NCBI RefSeq assembly: GCF_900156575.1
Contig: NZ_FTNY01000008.1
Span: 29,900-93,899, forward strand
DNA from: Chryseobacterium shigense
GTDB lineage: Bacteria > Bacteroidota > Bacteroidia > Flavobacteriales > Weeksellaceae
DNA: 64,000 nt
Direction: 5' to 3'
Shown: positions 43,977 through 51,939 of the stretch, one piece after another
Position numbering within the stretch: the stretch's first letter is position 1
Layout of the letters: each line of letters opens with the position of its first letter
Notes under the pieces: model-generated
What the model was told of the DNA's origin: nothing
Databases searched by the model: none
What the model saw: the letters and a program-made list of their open reading frames with translations, nothing else
Translations under genes and position numbers: made by a program

Positions 43977-44450
43977 TTATCTTTTGGTAATGTTTTTACT
44001 GAAAATTCTGCCGTCTTTTAAAGTAAATCTCAACACATATACACCCCAATCATAGCCTGTCATATTAATTTTCAGCTGTTTATTCAGATTAGGCATATTT
44101 TGTTGCTGGAATTTCCAGTGAACCGTGCTGTGCTGGTAAAGCCCAATGGACTCTATAAGTCCGTCTACTTCCTCAGTCCAGTCTATCGTAAGAAAATCAT
44201 TGACAGGAACAGGGTATAATCTTATCTGCTTCCAAAAGGCTGCTTCATCAATCATTGTTTGAGGCTGAGATTGAGCTAAAGGTGCCACTTTAGATTCTGT
44301 TTTTGCAGGTTCCTCCGAGGTTTTTCCATTAACATTGGTTCCTCTGTATCTTTGATTCCCGGCTTCATCATATTTAAAATAAACTTCTGTTTGGGAAAAA
44401 CCTAAAAAGCCTATAAACAATGAGAATATAGAAAGTAATTTTGTTTTCAT
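43977..44450 (-). CDS. T9SS C-terminal-domain-like secreted protein beside the RHS gene
   Basis: 157 residues with a signal peptide (cleavage near GFSQ, residue 20). Right after it comes VYFKYDEAGNQRYRG, a single YD-type motif as in RHS repeats. The last ~80 residues (LYPVPVNDFLTIDW, LKINMTGYDWGVYVLRFTLKDG, ending KNITKR) have the layout of a type A T9SS sorting domain. It is 10 bp upstream of the RHS gene on the same strand. Possibly an adaptor that guides or anchors the RHS protein, or what is left of a fused ancestor. Role inferred from context. Confidence 0.7.
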   Translation of the reverse strand: MKTKLLSIFSLFIGFLGFSQTEVYFKYDEAGNQRYRGTNVNGKTSEEPAKTESKVAPLAQSQPQTMIDEAAFWKQIRLYPVPVNDFLTIDWTEEVDGLIESIGLYQHSTVHWKFQQQNMPNLNKQLKINMTGYDWGVYVLRFTLKDGRIFSKNITKR

Positions 44451-44459
44451 TAGTTGGTG

Positions 44460-45287
44460 TTATTTTTTAACATCTAAAAGCTGTTGAACCTGTTGCTTCA
44501 ATTCCTGTATCTGTCTATTTTGTTCAATGGAATACAGTGTTAACTCTTCTATTTTTTCAAGAAGTTTAACATCCATTTCTCCAAGATTAATACCGTTTTT
44601 AGCGACTTCGTCAGCTGATGGGATATTGGGTAAATGTCCTTTTTCAGAAATGTGTTTCTCTACTTCTTCTAAAGTAGTAAGCTTATAATCTTTTTTGAAA
44701 ACATAATCAGCCCAGCCATTAGCCGCAGGATTTTCTACCTTAACCTGTTCTGCCTTAATTCCCTTTTTTACATAAAAAATAAAATTAGAATCATTGTCAT
44801 ATTGATCTGTTCCTACTGTTACTTTTCCGGTATTAAATACTACAAGGTTACTTTTATGAACACCATCAGTAAATTTTATTTTTGTAATACCTGAAAAGTT
44901 TGGAGTGCTTACATCAGCATTAGAATCCGCTACATTATTATTCGGCATAAAAAATTCCATATTTCTGCTTCCCAGATTTCTTATGACAACATCTGACGGG
45001 ACTGCCCAGGGAGAACCACAGCCATTGCAAAGTAAACTGAACAGCTCTAATCTTCCTCTGGAGGTACCGGTTGCGGTGACATTTCATATCACCATACCAT
45101 TAGCATAAGGACCGGCAAAGATTCTCAATTTTTCTCTATTATTGGTTTTGAAAACAAGTTCCTTATCATCAATTGTCCCAATAAAGTTATCCGTTGGAGT
45201 TGTTCAAGAATTTCCGGTAAGATTCCATGTCTTCGAAAATGTAAGAGTAGACAGCAGGATACCTGCAATCAGTAATATTTTTTTCAT
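44460..45287 (-). pseudogene. Exported coiled-coil/tail-fibre-like protein, frame interrupted by two TGA codons
   Basis: A single frame runs from ATG 45287 (signal peptide KKILLIAGILLSTLTFS) to the stop at 44460, but carries TGA at 45204-45206 (codon 28) and 45084-45086 (codon 68), without any frameshift. The C-terminal part is intact and recognisable: DYVFKKDYKLTTLEEVEKHISEKGHLPNIPSADEV, then a helix ending in a Gln-rich coiled coil. This ending is common in Bacteroidota exported proteins with phage-tail-fibre-like stalks. A shorter protein could start at ATG 44960 (166 residues) but would lack a signal. First unit of the RHS operon. Confidence 0.65.
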
Positions 45288-45450
45288 AAAAGTATTTTTA
45301 TTAATGTTTTTTGCAAATCTAATACATTTTTAACATGTATTAAAATATTATTAAAAGAATGTAATGTAATGATTATCATTGTTTAATTGTTTTAGAACAA
45401 AGGTATAGTCGCATAACGACAAAACTCGACGTGTTATAATTGTTCTCATA

Positions 45451-46125
45451 CTAGCTTTTTCCATGCAGATAGTAATTGGAATAGCTTGTATAAAGCTGTA
45501 TCATCTTTTTCTTAAATTCTGTTTTCTTTTTAATAGTGAGATACAATAACATTATTGGATATGGATTGGTTGAATAGGCAAAAGAATTATCAAAGAATAA
45601 TTGAATATCCTCTTCCTGTAAAATATCTCCAAGAATTGTATATACCTCTTGTTTGAAATCTCATTTTGTTTTTAATTTGTTTCCCAACTTTTTTTCAAAA
45701 TCTCGAGCATCTTCAACAGCAAAATACAGCGGTAGTCTAAAATCAATCGGTTTCTCTATGAATCCATCAGGAAGTTTGAAAGTGGTAAAATCGCCATATT
45801 TCCGTTTATGATTCTTTGCTAATTTTTTTAAGGATCCTCTCATCCCTTCAACCTCTTTAATAAAGTTATCAGCATTTTCTTCTATGAACCTTATCTGAAA
45901 GTCTTCATAACCATTAAAAGATCGAGATTTTAAAAGAGAGTTAATTTTCTGTTTTGAATAATAGACTGAACCGTATTCACAGATAAAATACTGTTCTAAC
46001 AGTGAATATTTCTGTAATTCTCTTTCAAAAGTATCTATTTCTAAAAGATAATCTTTCAGAACATTTTCTAAAAAATTAAAAACTTTGGCTACTGATTCCA
46101 AAGATAATTCTGTTAATTCTATCAT
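45451..46125 (-). pseudogene. Hypothetical protein with one in-frame TGA; possible orphan immunity gene
   Basis: The open part (46125-45661) encodes 154 residues, starting MIELTELSLESVAKVF and mostly charged helices. After TGA at 45661-45663 the same frame stays open with convincing protein-like sequence (DFKQEVYTILGDILQEEDIQLFFDN, PYPIMLLYLTIKKK) to TAG at 45451. Thus the gene either ends early or has suffered a nonsense mutation. No signal peptide and no family recognised. Cytoplasmic small proteins of this kind upstream of RHS loci are often displaced immunity genes; here that is only a guess. Confidence 0.5.
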
Positions 46126-46400
46126 TTCTACTCATAAAAAAGACTTTCGAAAGAACTAAGATAAAAATATTTGGTGGAATTGGAGGGAATATTGGAGATT
46201 GACGAAAATGGAAATTTTCTCAATCTCTTTAGGCAAAGGCAACACAGATATAAAATAGGAGAATAACTTCTGTAATTTTGAAATCACAAAGTCATTTTAT
46301 TTTTTATTTTCAGAAGTAAACAGATTCAAACAAAGTCAATACAGAAGGGAGTTTCCGAGAAAGCTTGAGCATATATTTGAGTAGTCGTGATTTGTAAAAT
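46126..46400. other. Gap without a recognisable gene
   Basis: AT-rich sequence between the hypothetical gene and the tRNA-Phe terminator. I see no open frame, promoter match or repeat I can support here. Confidence 0.5.
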
Positions 46401-46423
46401 AAAAAAACCCCTTAAAAAAGGGG
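46401..46423 (-). terminator. Terminator behind tRNA-Phe copy 1
   Basis: CCCCTT (46408-46413) pairs with AAGGGG (46418-46423); the A7 run at 46401-46407 is the U-tract on the minus strand. Confidence 0.6.
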
Positions 46424-46450
46424 CTTGGGAGATTTTACTCTCATTTGAAG

Positions 46451-46523
46451 TGGTTTCTCCAGGAATCGAACCAGGGACACATGGATTTTCAATCCATTGC
46501 TCTACCAACTGAGCTAAGAAACC
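46451..46523 (-). tRNA. tRNA-Phe (GAA), copy 1
   Basis: 73-nt cloverleaf on the minus strand: acceptor GGTTTC/GAAACC with discriminator A, D-arm TAGCTCAGTTGGTAGAGC, anticodon stem ATGGA/TCCAT with loop TTGAAAA (anticodon GAA), T-arm with GGTTCGATTCC. CCA is not encoded. Identical to copy 2 at 47314-47386. Confidence 0.95.
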
Positions 46524-46598
46524 AATTGTTTCGTTTGTTTAACGTGGGGCAAAAGTATAATATTTTCTGATACCTCGCAAGTTTTTTTGTTACTTATT

Positions 46599-46881
46599 TT
46601 AATAATCTACCTTCGTTAGGGTGGTTTTGTCTTTCAATAGTTTGGTCATCAGTTGTTTGGATTTGGTTAAAATTTTCTTGACATTTTTATTTTCTGGATT
46701 CTGCTTGAGTGATTTTTTATAATTGTCTAGTGCTTCCTTCTTTTGATCCGCTGTTAAGCGTTTCGCCATAGCTGTCATAAGTGTTCCATGCGCTGGGGTA
46801 GAGCTGAGTATTTAACTTAACTATTTTCAAAGCATCATTGATCACCAGCCTGTAGCCAAAACTATGGATCTCATTTTCACT
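46599..46881 (-). pseudogene. TPR tail fragment of a serine-hydrolase-type protein, frameshifted
   Basis: On the minus strand, SENEIHSFGYRLVINDALKI...TQLYPSAWNTYDSYGETL is followed, after a shift of frame near 46765, by TADQKKEALDNYKKSLKQNPENKNVKKIL and a stop at 46599. This is the tetratricopeptide tail ('YPNSWNTYDSLGE...AIENYKKSLELNP') seen at the C-terminus of many Bacteroidota serine hydrolases. The catalytic part is absent. A gene fragment stranded between two tRNA-Phe copies. Confidence 0.6.
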
Positions 46882-47055
46882 TGTACTGTAAGAAGAGAGT
46901 GTAAGCTTGGATCTATTGTTAGGGTCTTTTCAAAGCTTTTTACGGCCGTTCCTGAAAAAATAGTGTTACACCCGTGCTGAAAAACAATTATAGAGTTAAA
47001 ATGATCCTTTATTGTTTTTTGAATTAGTGGGTATTTAAATTTATAAAAATAGTTT

Positions 47056-47111
47056 AAAGAACAAAGAACAAAGAACAAAGAACAAAGAATAAAGAATAAA
47101 GAATAAAGAAT
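47056..47111. repeat. Heptanucleotide tandem repeat (8 units)
   Basis: Eight exact-length 7-bp units: four AAAGAAC followed by four AAAGAAT. All-purine apart from one C or T per unit. It lies between the TPR fragment and tRNA-Phe copy 2 and is likely prone to slippage. Confidence 0.9.
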
Positions 47112-47279
47112 GAAAAATTTCAAGAAGGAGATACAGATGAAACTGTTTTGAAGGCAAAAATTTTATGGGCGGCTCTGTAATTCATAGAATTTAATTTCAA
47201 TCGGTCATTTTTCCCAAAAGCTTTTGTGGTAAAGGCAAAAATAGTTTTCACTCAGAAAAAAGGTGAGTTTCATAAGCAC

Positions 47280-47308
47280 AAAAAAACCTCTAAATAAATT
47301 AGAGGTTT
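47280..47308 (-). terminator. Terminator behind tRNA-Phe copy 2
   Basis: AAACCTCT (47284-47291) pairs with AGAGGTTT (47301-47308); the A-run to its left is a U-tract on the minus strand. Confidence 0.6.
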
Positions 47309-47313
47309 TAAAG

Positions 47314-47386
47314 TGGTTTCTCCAGGAATCGAACCAGGGACACATGGATTTTCAATCCATTGCTCTACCAACTGAGCTAAGAAACC
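47314..47386 (-). tRNA. tRNA-Phe (GAA), copy 2
   Basis: Same 73-nt sequence as copy 1, anticodon GAA, no encoded CCA. The identity extends only about 2-3 bp beyond the gene on each side, so the two copies have unrelated flanks. Confidence 0.95.
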
Positions 47387-47494
47387 ATTATATTTTTGTT
47401 TGACTTACTTCGTTGTTTTAAAGTGATGCAAAAGTAGTAAGTTTTCTTATATGAAGCAAGTATTAACCGTACTTTTTTTCAATAAAAATAAAAC

Positions 47495-49336
47495 TTACTG
47501 ATTTTCAGCTGAATTATTTTCCTGTTCTTTTCTTATATGATCGCTCATCTCTTCTAATACAGGCTTTATCGTACTTTCGGGAAGATCGCTGATTCGGATA
47601 TACATCAATCCATCGATGGCATCATTGAAGTTCGGGTCTACATTGAAAGCAATCACTTTGGCATTTTGCTTAATATATTTTTTAATCAGAACAGGCAGTC
47701 TTAATTCCGGCTCAAGATCATCAATAATCTTATCCAGTTTATTCAGATCGGACTCCATTTCTTCAAAAAAGATATTCTTATCTCTGTCACGCAGTTTTAC
47801 TTTATATTCATTTTTAGGAGTGATATATTGTGCTACAGCTGAATCAAAATAATTAGAACGCATGAATTCAATCATCAGAGATTTGGAAAATTCCGAAAAT
47901 TTATTGGAAATACTTACGCCGCCCATCAGAAACTTATGATCAGAATTCCTTAAGCATACATGCACGATCCCTCTCCATAAAAGAAAAAGCGGAAGTGGTT
48001 TCTGCTGATATTCCTCACTGATGTAAGCACGGCCCATTTCAATCACTTTCTTAAAGAATGGGTGAATGTCCTGTTCGAATTCAAATAAGGAGCTGGTATA
48101 AAATCCTTTAATGCCGTATTTCTTCATGACGTCCTTTCCTAAAGCCATTCTGTAGGCCCCTGCAAGTTTCTCTGCACTATTGTCCCAAAGGAAAAGATGA
48201 TGATAATGCTTATCATATTCGTCAAGATCGAACGGAAGATTACTTCCTTCACCTACGGCACGAAATGTGAGTTCTCTCTGGCGTCCGATTTCTCTCATTA
48301 CAGAAGGGATTTCCTCATAAGTAGTGAAGTAGATCTCGTAATTTCCGTTACTGAACAGCATTTTGTCCGTACCTCTCAGCCTGTTGATGTCTTTAAGGAT
48401 ATCCTCCTTTGGAGTCTCATCAATGATATTCTGAACGATATTTTCTTCTCTTAATAAAGGAAATTTTACCGTTAAATTTTTAAGATTAATGCTTTGTGCA
48501 AGTGATTTTCTCTTCTCATAATACGATTTCATCATATACACCTTACGCTTCAGGAATTCACCAAGTTCTTCAATGGTTTCCATCTCGTCCATAGCCTTTA
48601 ACGTAATAGGCTTTCCTATTCTGATTCTGATCGGTTTTTCCCTGTCGTTCATCATTTCGGCAGGAAGCATGAGCGTTTGTAAACTTGGGTGAAGTTTAGC
48701 AACCTGGTAAAAAATACGGCTGTTTTTAGCGTGGAAATATAAAGGGACTACCGGTACTTTAGCCATTCTGATCAGCTTAAGCGCTGGTTTTTCCCATTCT
48801 TTATCCAGAATTTCACCGTAAGGATTATTTTTATTCGATACCTCACCAGCAGGAAAAATACCTACACAACCTCCGTTTTGAAGGTGTTTCAATGTTTCAC
48901 GCATTCCGGAAGTACTGCTGTGGGCTTCTTTTCTGTTTTCGAAAGGATTGACAGAAATCACATACGGTTCCATAGGTTTGATCTTTTCCAAAAGGAAATT
49001 ACCCATTACTTTAAAATCCGGACGTACTTCTGAAAGAATCTTACACATTAAAATTCCGTCAATAGCACCCAGTGGATGATTTGAAACCAAAATAAAAGGT
49101 CCTGTTTTGGGAATTTTTGCAAGATCTTCTTCAAAAGCGATATAACTTAAGTTTCTTTCTCTTACAAATGAGTCGAAAAAGTCTTTGCCTTCCTTGTCTT
49201 TTAGTTTATCGTATAATCTATTAACTTCATTTATTTTGGCAATGCTCATCACGGCAGATGCTACCGGGTTCTTGAGGAACCCGATTTTGCTTAAGCCGGA
49301 AGCTGTGATAAGATCGTTTTTCGAAATTAAACTCAT
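47495..49336 (-). CDS. Fused acyltransferase, OlsF-like (PlsC-type domain plus N-acyltransferase/GNAT-like domain)
   Basis: 613 residues. N-terminal half (about 60-290) is a PlsC-type lysophospholipid acyltransferase: SNHPLGAIDG (His87, Asp93), FPAGE, and a KVPVVPLYFHAKNS-like stretch. C-terminal half (about 330-590) resembles OlsB-type N-acyltransferases/hemolysin-like GNATs (REIGRQRELTFRAVGEG, LFLWDNSAEKLAGAYRM, MGRAYISEEYQ). This two-domain order matches OlsF, the bifunctional enzyme that makes ornithine lipids from ornithine and acyl-ACP in Serratia and Flavobacterium. Glycine- or serine-lipid synthesis is an alternative. Membrane-associated. 22 bp downstream of the aspartate kinase gene, probably one transcript. 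Confidence 0.8.
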   Translation of the reverse strand: MSLISKNDLITASGLSKIGFLKNPVASAVMSIAKINEVNRLYDKLKDKEGKDFFDSFVRERNLSYIAFEEDLAKIPKTGPFILVSNHPLGAIDGILMCKILSEVRPDFKVMGNFLLEKIKPMEPYVISVNPFENRKEAHSSTSGMRETLKHLQNGGCVGIFPAGEVSNKNNPYGEILDKEWEKPALKLIRMAKVPVVPLYFHAKNSRIFYQVAKLHPSLQTLMLPAEMMNDREKPIRIRIGKPITLKAMDEMETIEELGEFLKRKVYMMKSYYEKRKSLAQSINLKNLTVKFPLLREENIVQNIIDETPKEDILKDINRLRGTDKMLFSNGNYEIYFTTYEEIPSVMREIGRQRELTFRAVGEGSNLPFDLDEYDKHYHHLFLWDNSAEKLAGAYRMALGKDVMKKYGIKGFYTSSLFEFEQDIHPFFKKVIEMGRAYISEEYQQKPLPLFLLWRGIVHVCLRNSDHKFLMGGVSISNKFSEFSKSLMIEFMRSNYFDSAVAQYITPKNEYKVKLRDRDKNIFFEEMESDLNKLDKIIDDLEPELRLPVLIKKYIKQNAKVIAFNVDPNFNDAIDGLMYIRISDLPESTIKPVLEEMSDHIRKEQENNSAENQ

Positions 49337-49358
49337 ATGTGTTTAGTCGCAGTTAAAA

Positions 49359-50597
49359 TTATTGTGTTACCATTTGAACCGTATTTTTGGAAATCTGTTC
49401 CAATAATACATTTTTTTCCTGGTAAAATTTATCAATATGATCCATCTTCGCATTTCTTACTGTGAATAAAGATACATTTTTAACCGCTTTGGTTTTAAAT
49501 ATTTTTTGAAGTTCATCATTAAGCTCATCCACCTGATTGAATTTATCTTCCAGACATAAAGCCAGTGAGATGGCAGAATTCTGCATCAGAGATACTTTGA
49601 TCTTGTATTTAGAAAGATATCCGAATATAAGACTCATATGATCTTCTGCAATGAAAGAGAAATCTCTGGTAGAGATCTGTAAAAGAACCTGGTTTTCTTT
49701 TAAAATATAAGATTCCTCATGTTGGTTTTTATCTGAAGCTCCCACCTTAGTTCCTTCTTTGGTAGGATCCACAAAAGATTTTACATAAAATGGAATCGCC
49801 TTCTGCTGAAGCGGCTGTAGTGTTTTCGGGTGAATGACACTTGCTCCATAATAAGCCAGTTCGATTGCCTCTTCGTAAGAAATATTCGAAAGAAGAGTGA
49901 CATCGCTGAACTTTCTCGGGTCTCCGGTCATTACTCCCGGAACATCTTTCCAGATGGTCATGGCATCAGCATTCAGACAATAGGCAAAAATAGCAGCAGA
50001 GTAGTCGGAACCTTCTCTTCCTAATGTTACTGTGAAATTATTGTCATCAGAACCTATGAAACCTTGGGTGACATAGCAGATTTCTGTATTTAAAGAAGAA
50101 ATAAACTCCTCTGTTTTGGTCCAGTCTACGTTACCTTCTCGGTAAGAATTATCAGTTTTAATATAATCTCTGGCATCTAACCATTGATTTGGAAACTGAA
50201 TTTCGTTCAGGTATTCGCTTAAGATTTTCGTAGAAATCATTTCTCCACAACTTACTACCTGATCATACACAAAACTGTAATTCGGCGATTTGTTTCTTCT
50301 TAAAAAAGAATCGATATCATCGAAAAATACATTAATCTCTGCAAAAACCGCATGGTTTTCAGGAAAAAGACCTTCCGCAATCTCAATGTGTTTTCGTTTT
50401 ATCTTTTCAATCTCAGTTTGATAGTTATCCTTCTTGAAATAAAGTTCTACAACCTTTTCCAATTCATTCGTCGTCTTACCCATTGCTGAAATAACCAGCA
50501 AACACTTGGTAAATCCCTGGCTTTGCAAAACCATAGACACATTTTTTACACTCTCGGCATCTTTTACAGATGCTCCACCAAACTTGAAAATTTTCAT
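49359..50597 (-). CDS. lysC: Aspartate kinase (monofunctional)
   Basis: 412 residues. Phosphorylates aspartate, the first step towards lysine/diaminopimelate, threonine and methionine. N-terminal amino-acid-kinase fold with KFGGAS (5-10), TLGREGSDYSA substrate loop, and VMTGDPR; C-terminal ACT domains (about 300-400) for feedback control. There is no homoserine dehydrogenase domain. Cytoplasmic. Co-directional with the acyltransferase gene behind it. A -7 box lies upstream. Confidence 0.9.
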   Translation of the reverse strand: MKIFKFGGASVKDAESVKNVSMVLQSQGFTKCLLVISAMGKTTNELEKVVELYFKKDNYQTEIEKIKRKHIEIAEGLFPENHAVFAEINVFFDDIDSFLRRNKSPNYSFVYDQVVSCGEMISTKILSEYLNEIQFPNQWLDARDYIKTDNSYREGNVDWTKTEEFISSLNTEICYVTQGFIGSDDNNFTVTLGREGSDYSAAIFAYCLNADAMTIWKDVPGVMTGDPRKFSDVTLLSNISYEEAIELAYYGASVIHPKTLQPLQQKAIPFYVKSFVDPTKEGTKVGASDKNQHEESYILKENQVLLQISTRDFSFIAEDHMSLIFGYLSKYKIKVSLMQNSAISLALCLEDKFNQVDELNDELQKIFKTKAVKNVSLFTVRNAKMDHIDKFYQEKNVLLEQISKNTVQMVTQ

Positions 50598-50654
50598 TAA
50601 TTTGTTTAAAATAAAATTGTTAGATTAAAAATTACATGAGTTTTTTACGGAGGT

Positions 50655-50662
50655 CAAAATTA
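50655..50662 (-). promoter_or_regulatory. -7 promoter box of the aspartate kinase gene
   Basis: Reads TAATTTTG on the minus strand, 58 bp before the start codon. The rest of the 325-bp gap to fbp (50598-50922) shows nothing else that I can support. Confidence 0.35.
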
Positions 50663-50922
50663 TAAATTTACAACGAGATATGAAAGAGTCTGGCGGCAGG
50701 AAGGAATTAAGATTTCATTAAAATTGAGACTTGACGAATATTATCAGAATTTCATTGATTTATTGTCATCAAATGGGGATTAATAATGGCGTGGTATTTT
50801 TAAGTGTACAGCTTGGGTATCGTTGTATTGTTTTGGAATACAGGGATTAAGGTCTTTTATAATAAAAGCTTTCTTTCTCCGATAAATTTTCCGAAATTTG
50901 GGGAAAACGTAAAAAGAAAAAT

Positions 50923-51939
50923 ATGTCAAATCAACCATTACAGACTTTAGGAGAATTTCTTATAGATAAGCAGGACGATTTTCAGTATTCTACGGGTGAA
51001 TTTTCTCGTCTTCTAAGTGCAATAAGATTGGCTTCGAAAGTGGTAAACAGAGAAGTAAATAAAGCCGGAATTGTAGATATAACGGGAGCTGCCGGCAACC
51101 AGAATATTCAAGGGGAAGAACAGCAGAAACTGGATGTGATTGCCAATGATATTTTTATTACGGCTTTGTCTCAGAGAGAGGTTGTTTGTGGTATTGCTTC
51201 TGAGGAAAATGATGATTTTATTGATATTAAATGCGGTGAAAATGGACATCTCAGCAAATATGTCGTACTCATTGACCCGTTAGACGGTTCTTCCAATATT
51301 GATGTGAACGTGTCTGTAGGAACTATTTTCTCTATTTACAGAAGAGTTACAGAGCCAGGAACTCCGGTTCAGTTAGAGGATTTCCTTCAAAAGGGGATCA
51401 ATCAGATTGCAGCAGGGTATGTGATCTACGGTTCTTCTACTATGATTGTCTATACAACCGGAAATGGGGTGAACGGATTTACTTTGGATCCTTCTTTGGG
51501 AACCTATTATCTTTCTCATCCTAATATGACGTTTCCTGCAATGGGAAAAATTTATTCCATCAACGAAGGAAACTATATCAAATTTCCTCAAGGAGTAAAA
51601 AACTATCTTAAATATTGCCAGATGGAAGAGGGAGACCGTCCTTATACTTCAAGATACATTGGTTCTTTAGTAGCCGATTTCCACCGAAATATGCTGAAAG
51701 GAGGAATTTATATTTATCCGTCCTATTCACAAGCTCCTAATGGAAAATTGAGACTGTTGTATGAATGTAATCCTATGGCATTTCTTGCTGAGCAGGCTGG
51801 AGGAAAAGCTACAGACGGATTCAGAAGAATTCTTGAAGTAGAACCTACTGAGCTTCATCAAAGAATTCCGTTTTTCTGCGGAAGTATCCAGATGGTAGAA
51901 AAAGCAGAGGAATTTATGCGGATCGACAGTGTAAAATAA
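50923..51939 (+). CDS. fbp: Fructose-1,6-bisphosphatase, class I
   Basis: 338 residues. Removes the 1-phosphate of fructose-1,6-bisphosphate in gluconeogenesis. Metal site: Glu94/Glu95 in ASEEND and the signature LIDPLDGSSNID with Asp118 and Asp121; further substrate contacts in RYIGSLVADFHR and the C-terminal NPMAFLAEQAGGKA. Cytoplasmic. Its TAA overlaps the ATG of menC by one base (TAATG), so the two are translated from one message. Confidence 0.95.
   Translation: MSNQPLQTLGEFLIDKQDDFQYSTGEFSRLLSAIRLASKVVNREVNKAGIVDITGAAGNQNIQGEEQQKLDVIANDIFITALSQREVVCGIASEENDDFIDIKCGENGHLSKYVVLIDPLDGSSNIDVNVSVGTIFSIYRRVTEPGTPVQLEDFLQKGINQIAAGYVIYGSSTMIVYTTGNGVNGFTLDPSLGTYYLSHPNMTFPAMGKIYSINEGNYIKFPQGVKNYLKYCQMEEGDRPYTSRYIGSLVADFHRNMLKGGIYIYPSYSQAPNGKLRLLYECNPMAFLAEQAGGKATDGFRRILEVEPTELHQRIPFFCGSIQMVEKAEEFMRIDSVK

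Noticed and set aside
44460..46125. TGA recoding (selenocysteine or Trp) to explain three in-frame TGA codons
   Set aside because: No SECIS-like hairpin or Cys-homologous position was recognised, and TGA is used as a normal stop elsewhere (for example thyA). Mutation or sequence error is simpler.
47056..47111. Short tandem units considered as a CRISPR-like array
   Set aside because: Units are contiguous 7-mers with no spacers, and no cas genes are present.
46842..47123. 93-codon minus-strand open frame between the tRNA genes
   Set aside because: Its first part is the translated heptamer repeat (FFILCSLFFVLCSL); its last part is another frame of the TPR fragment.
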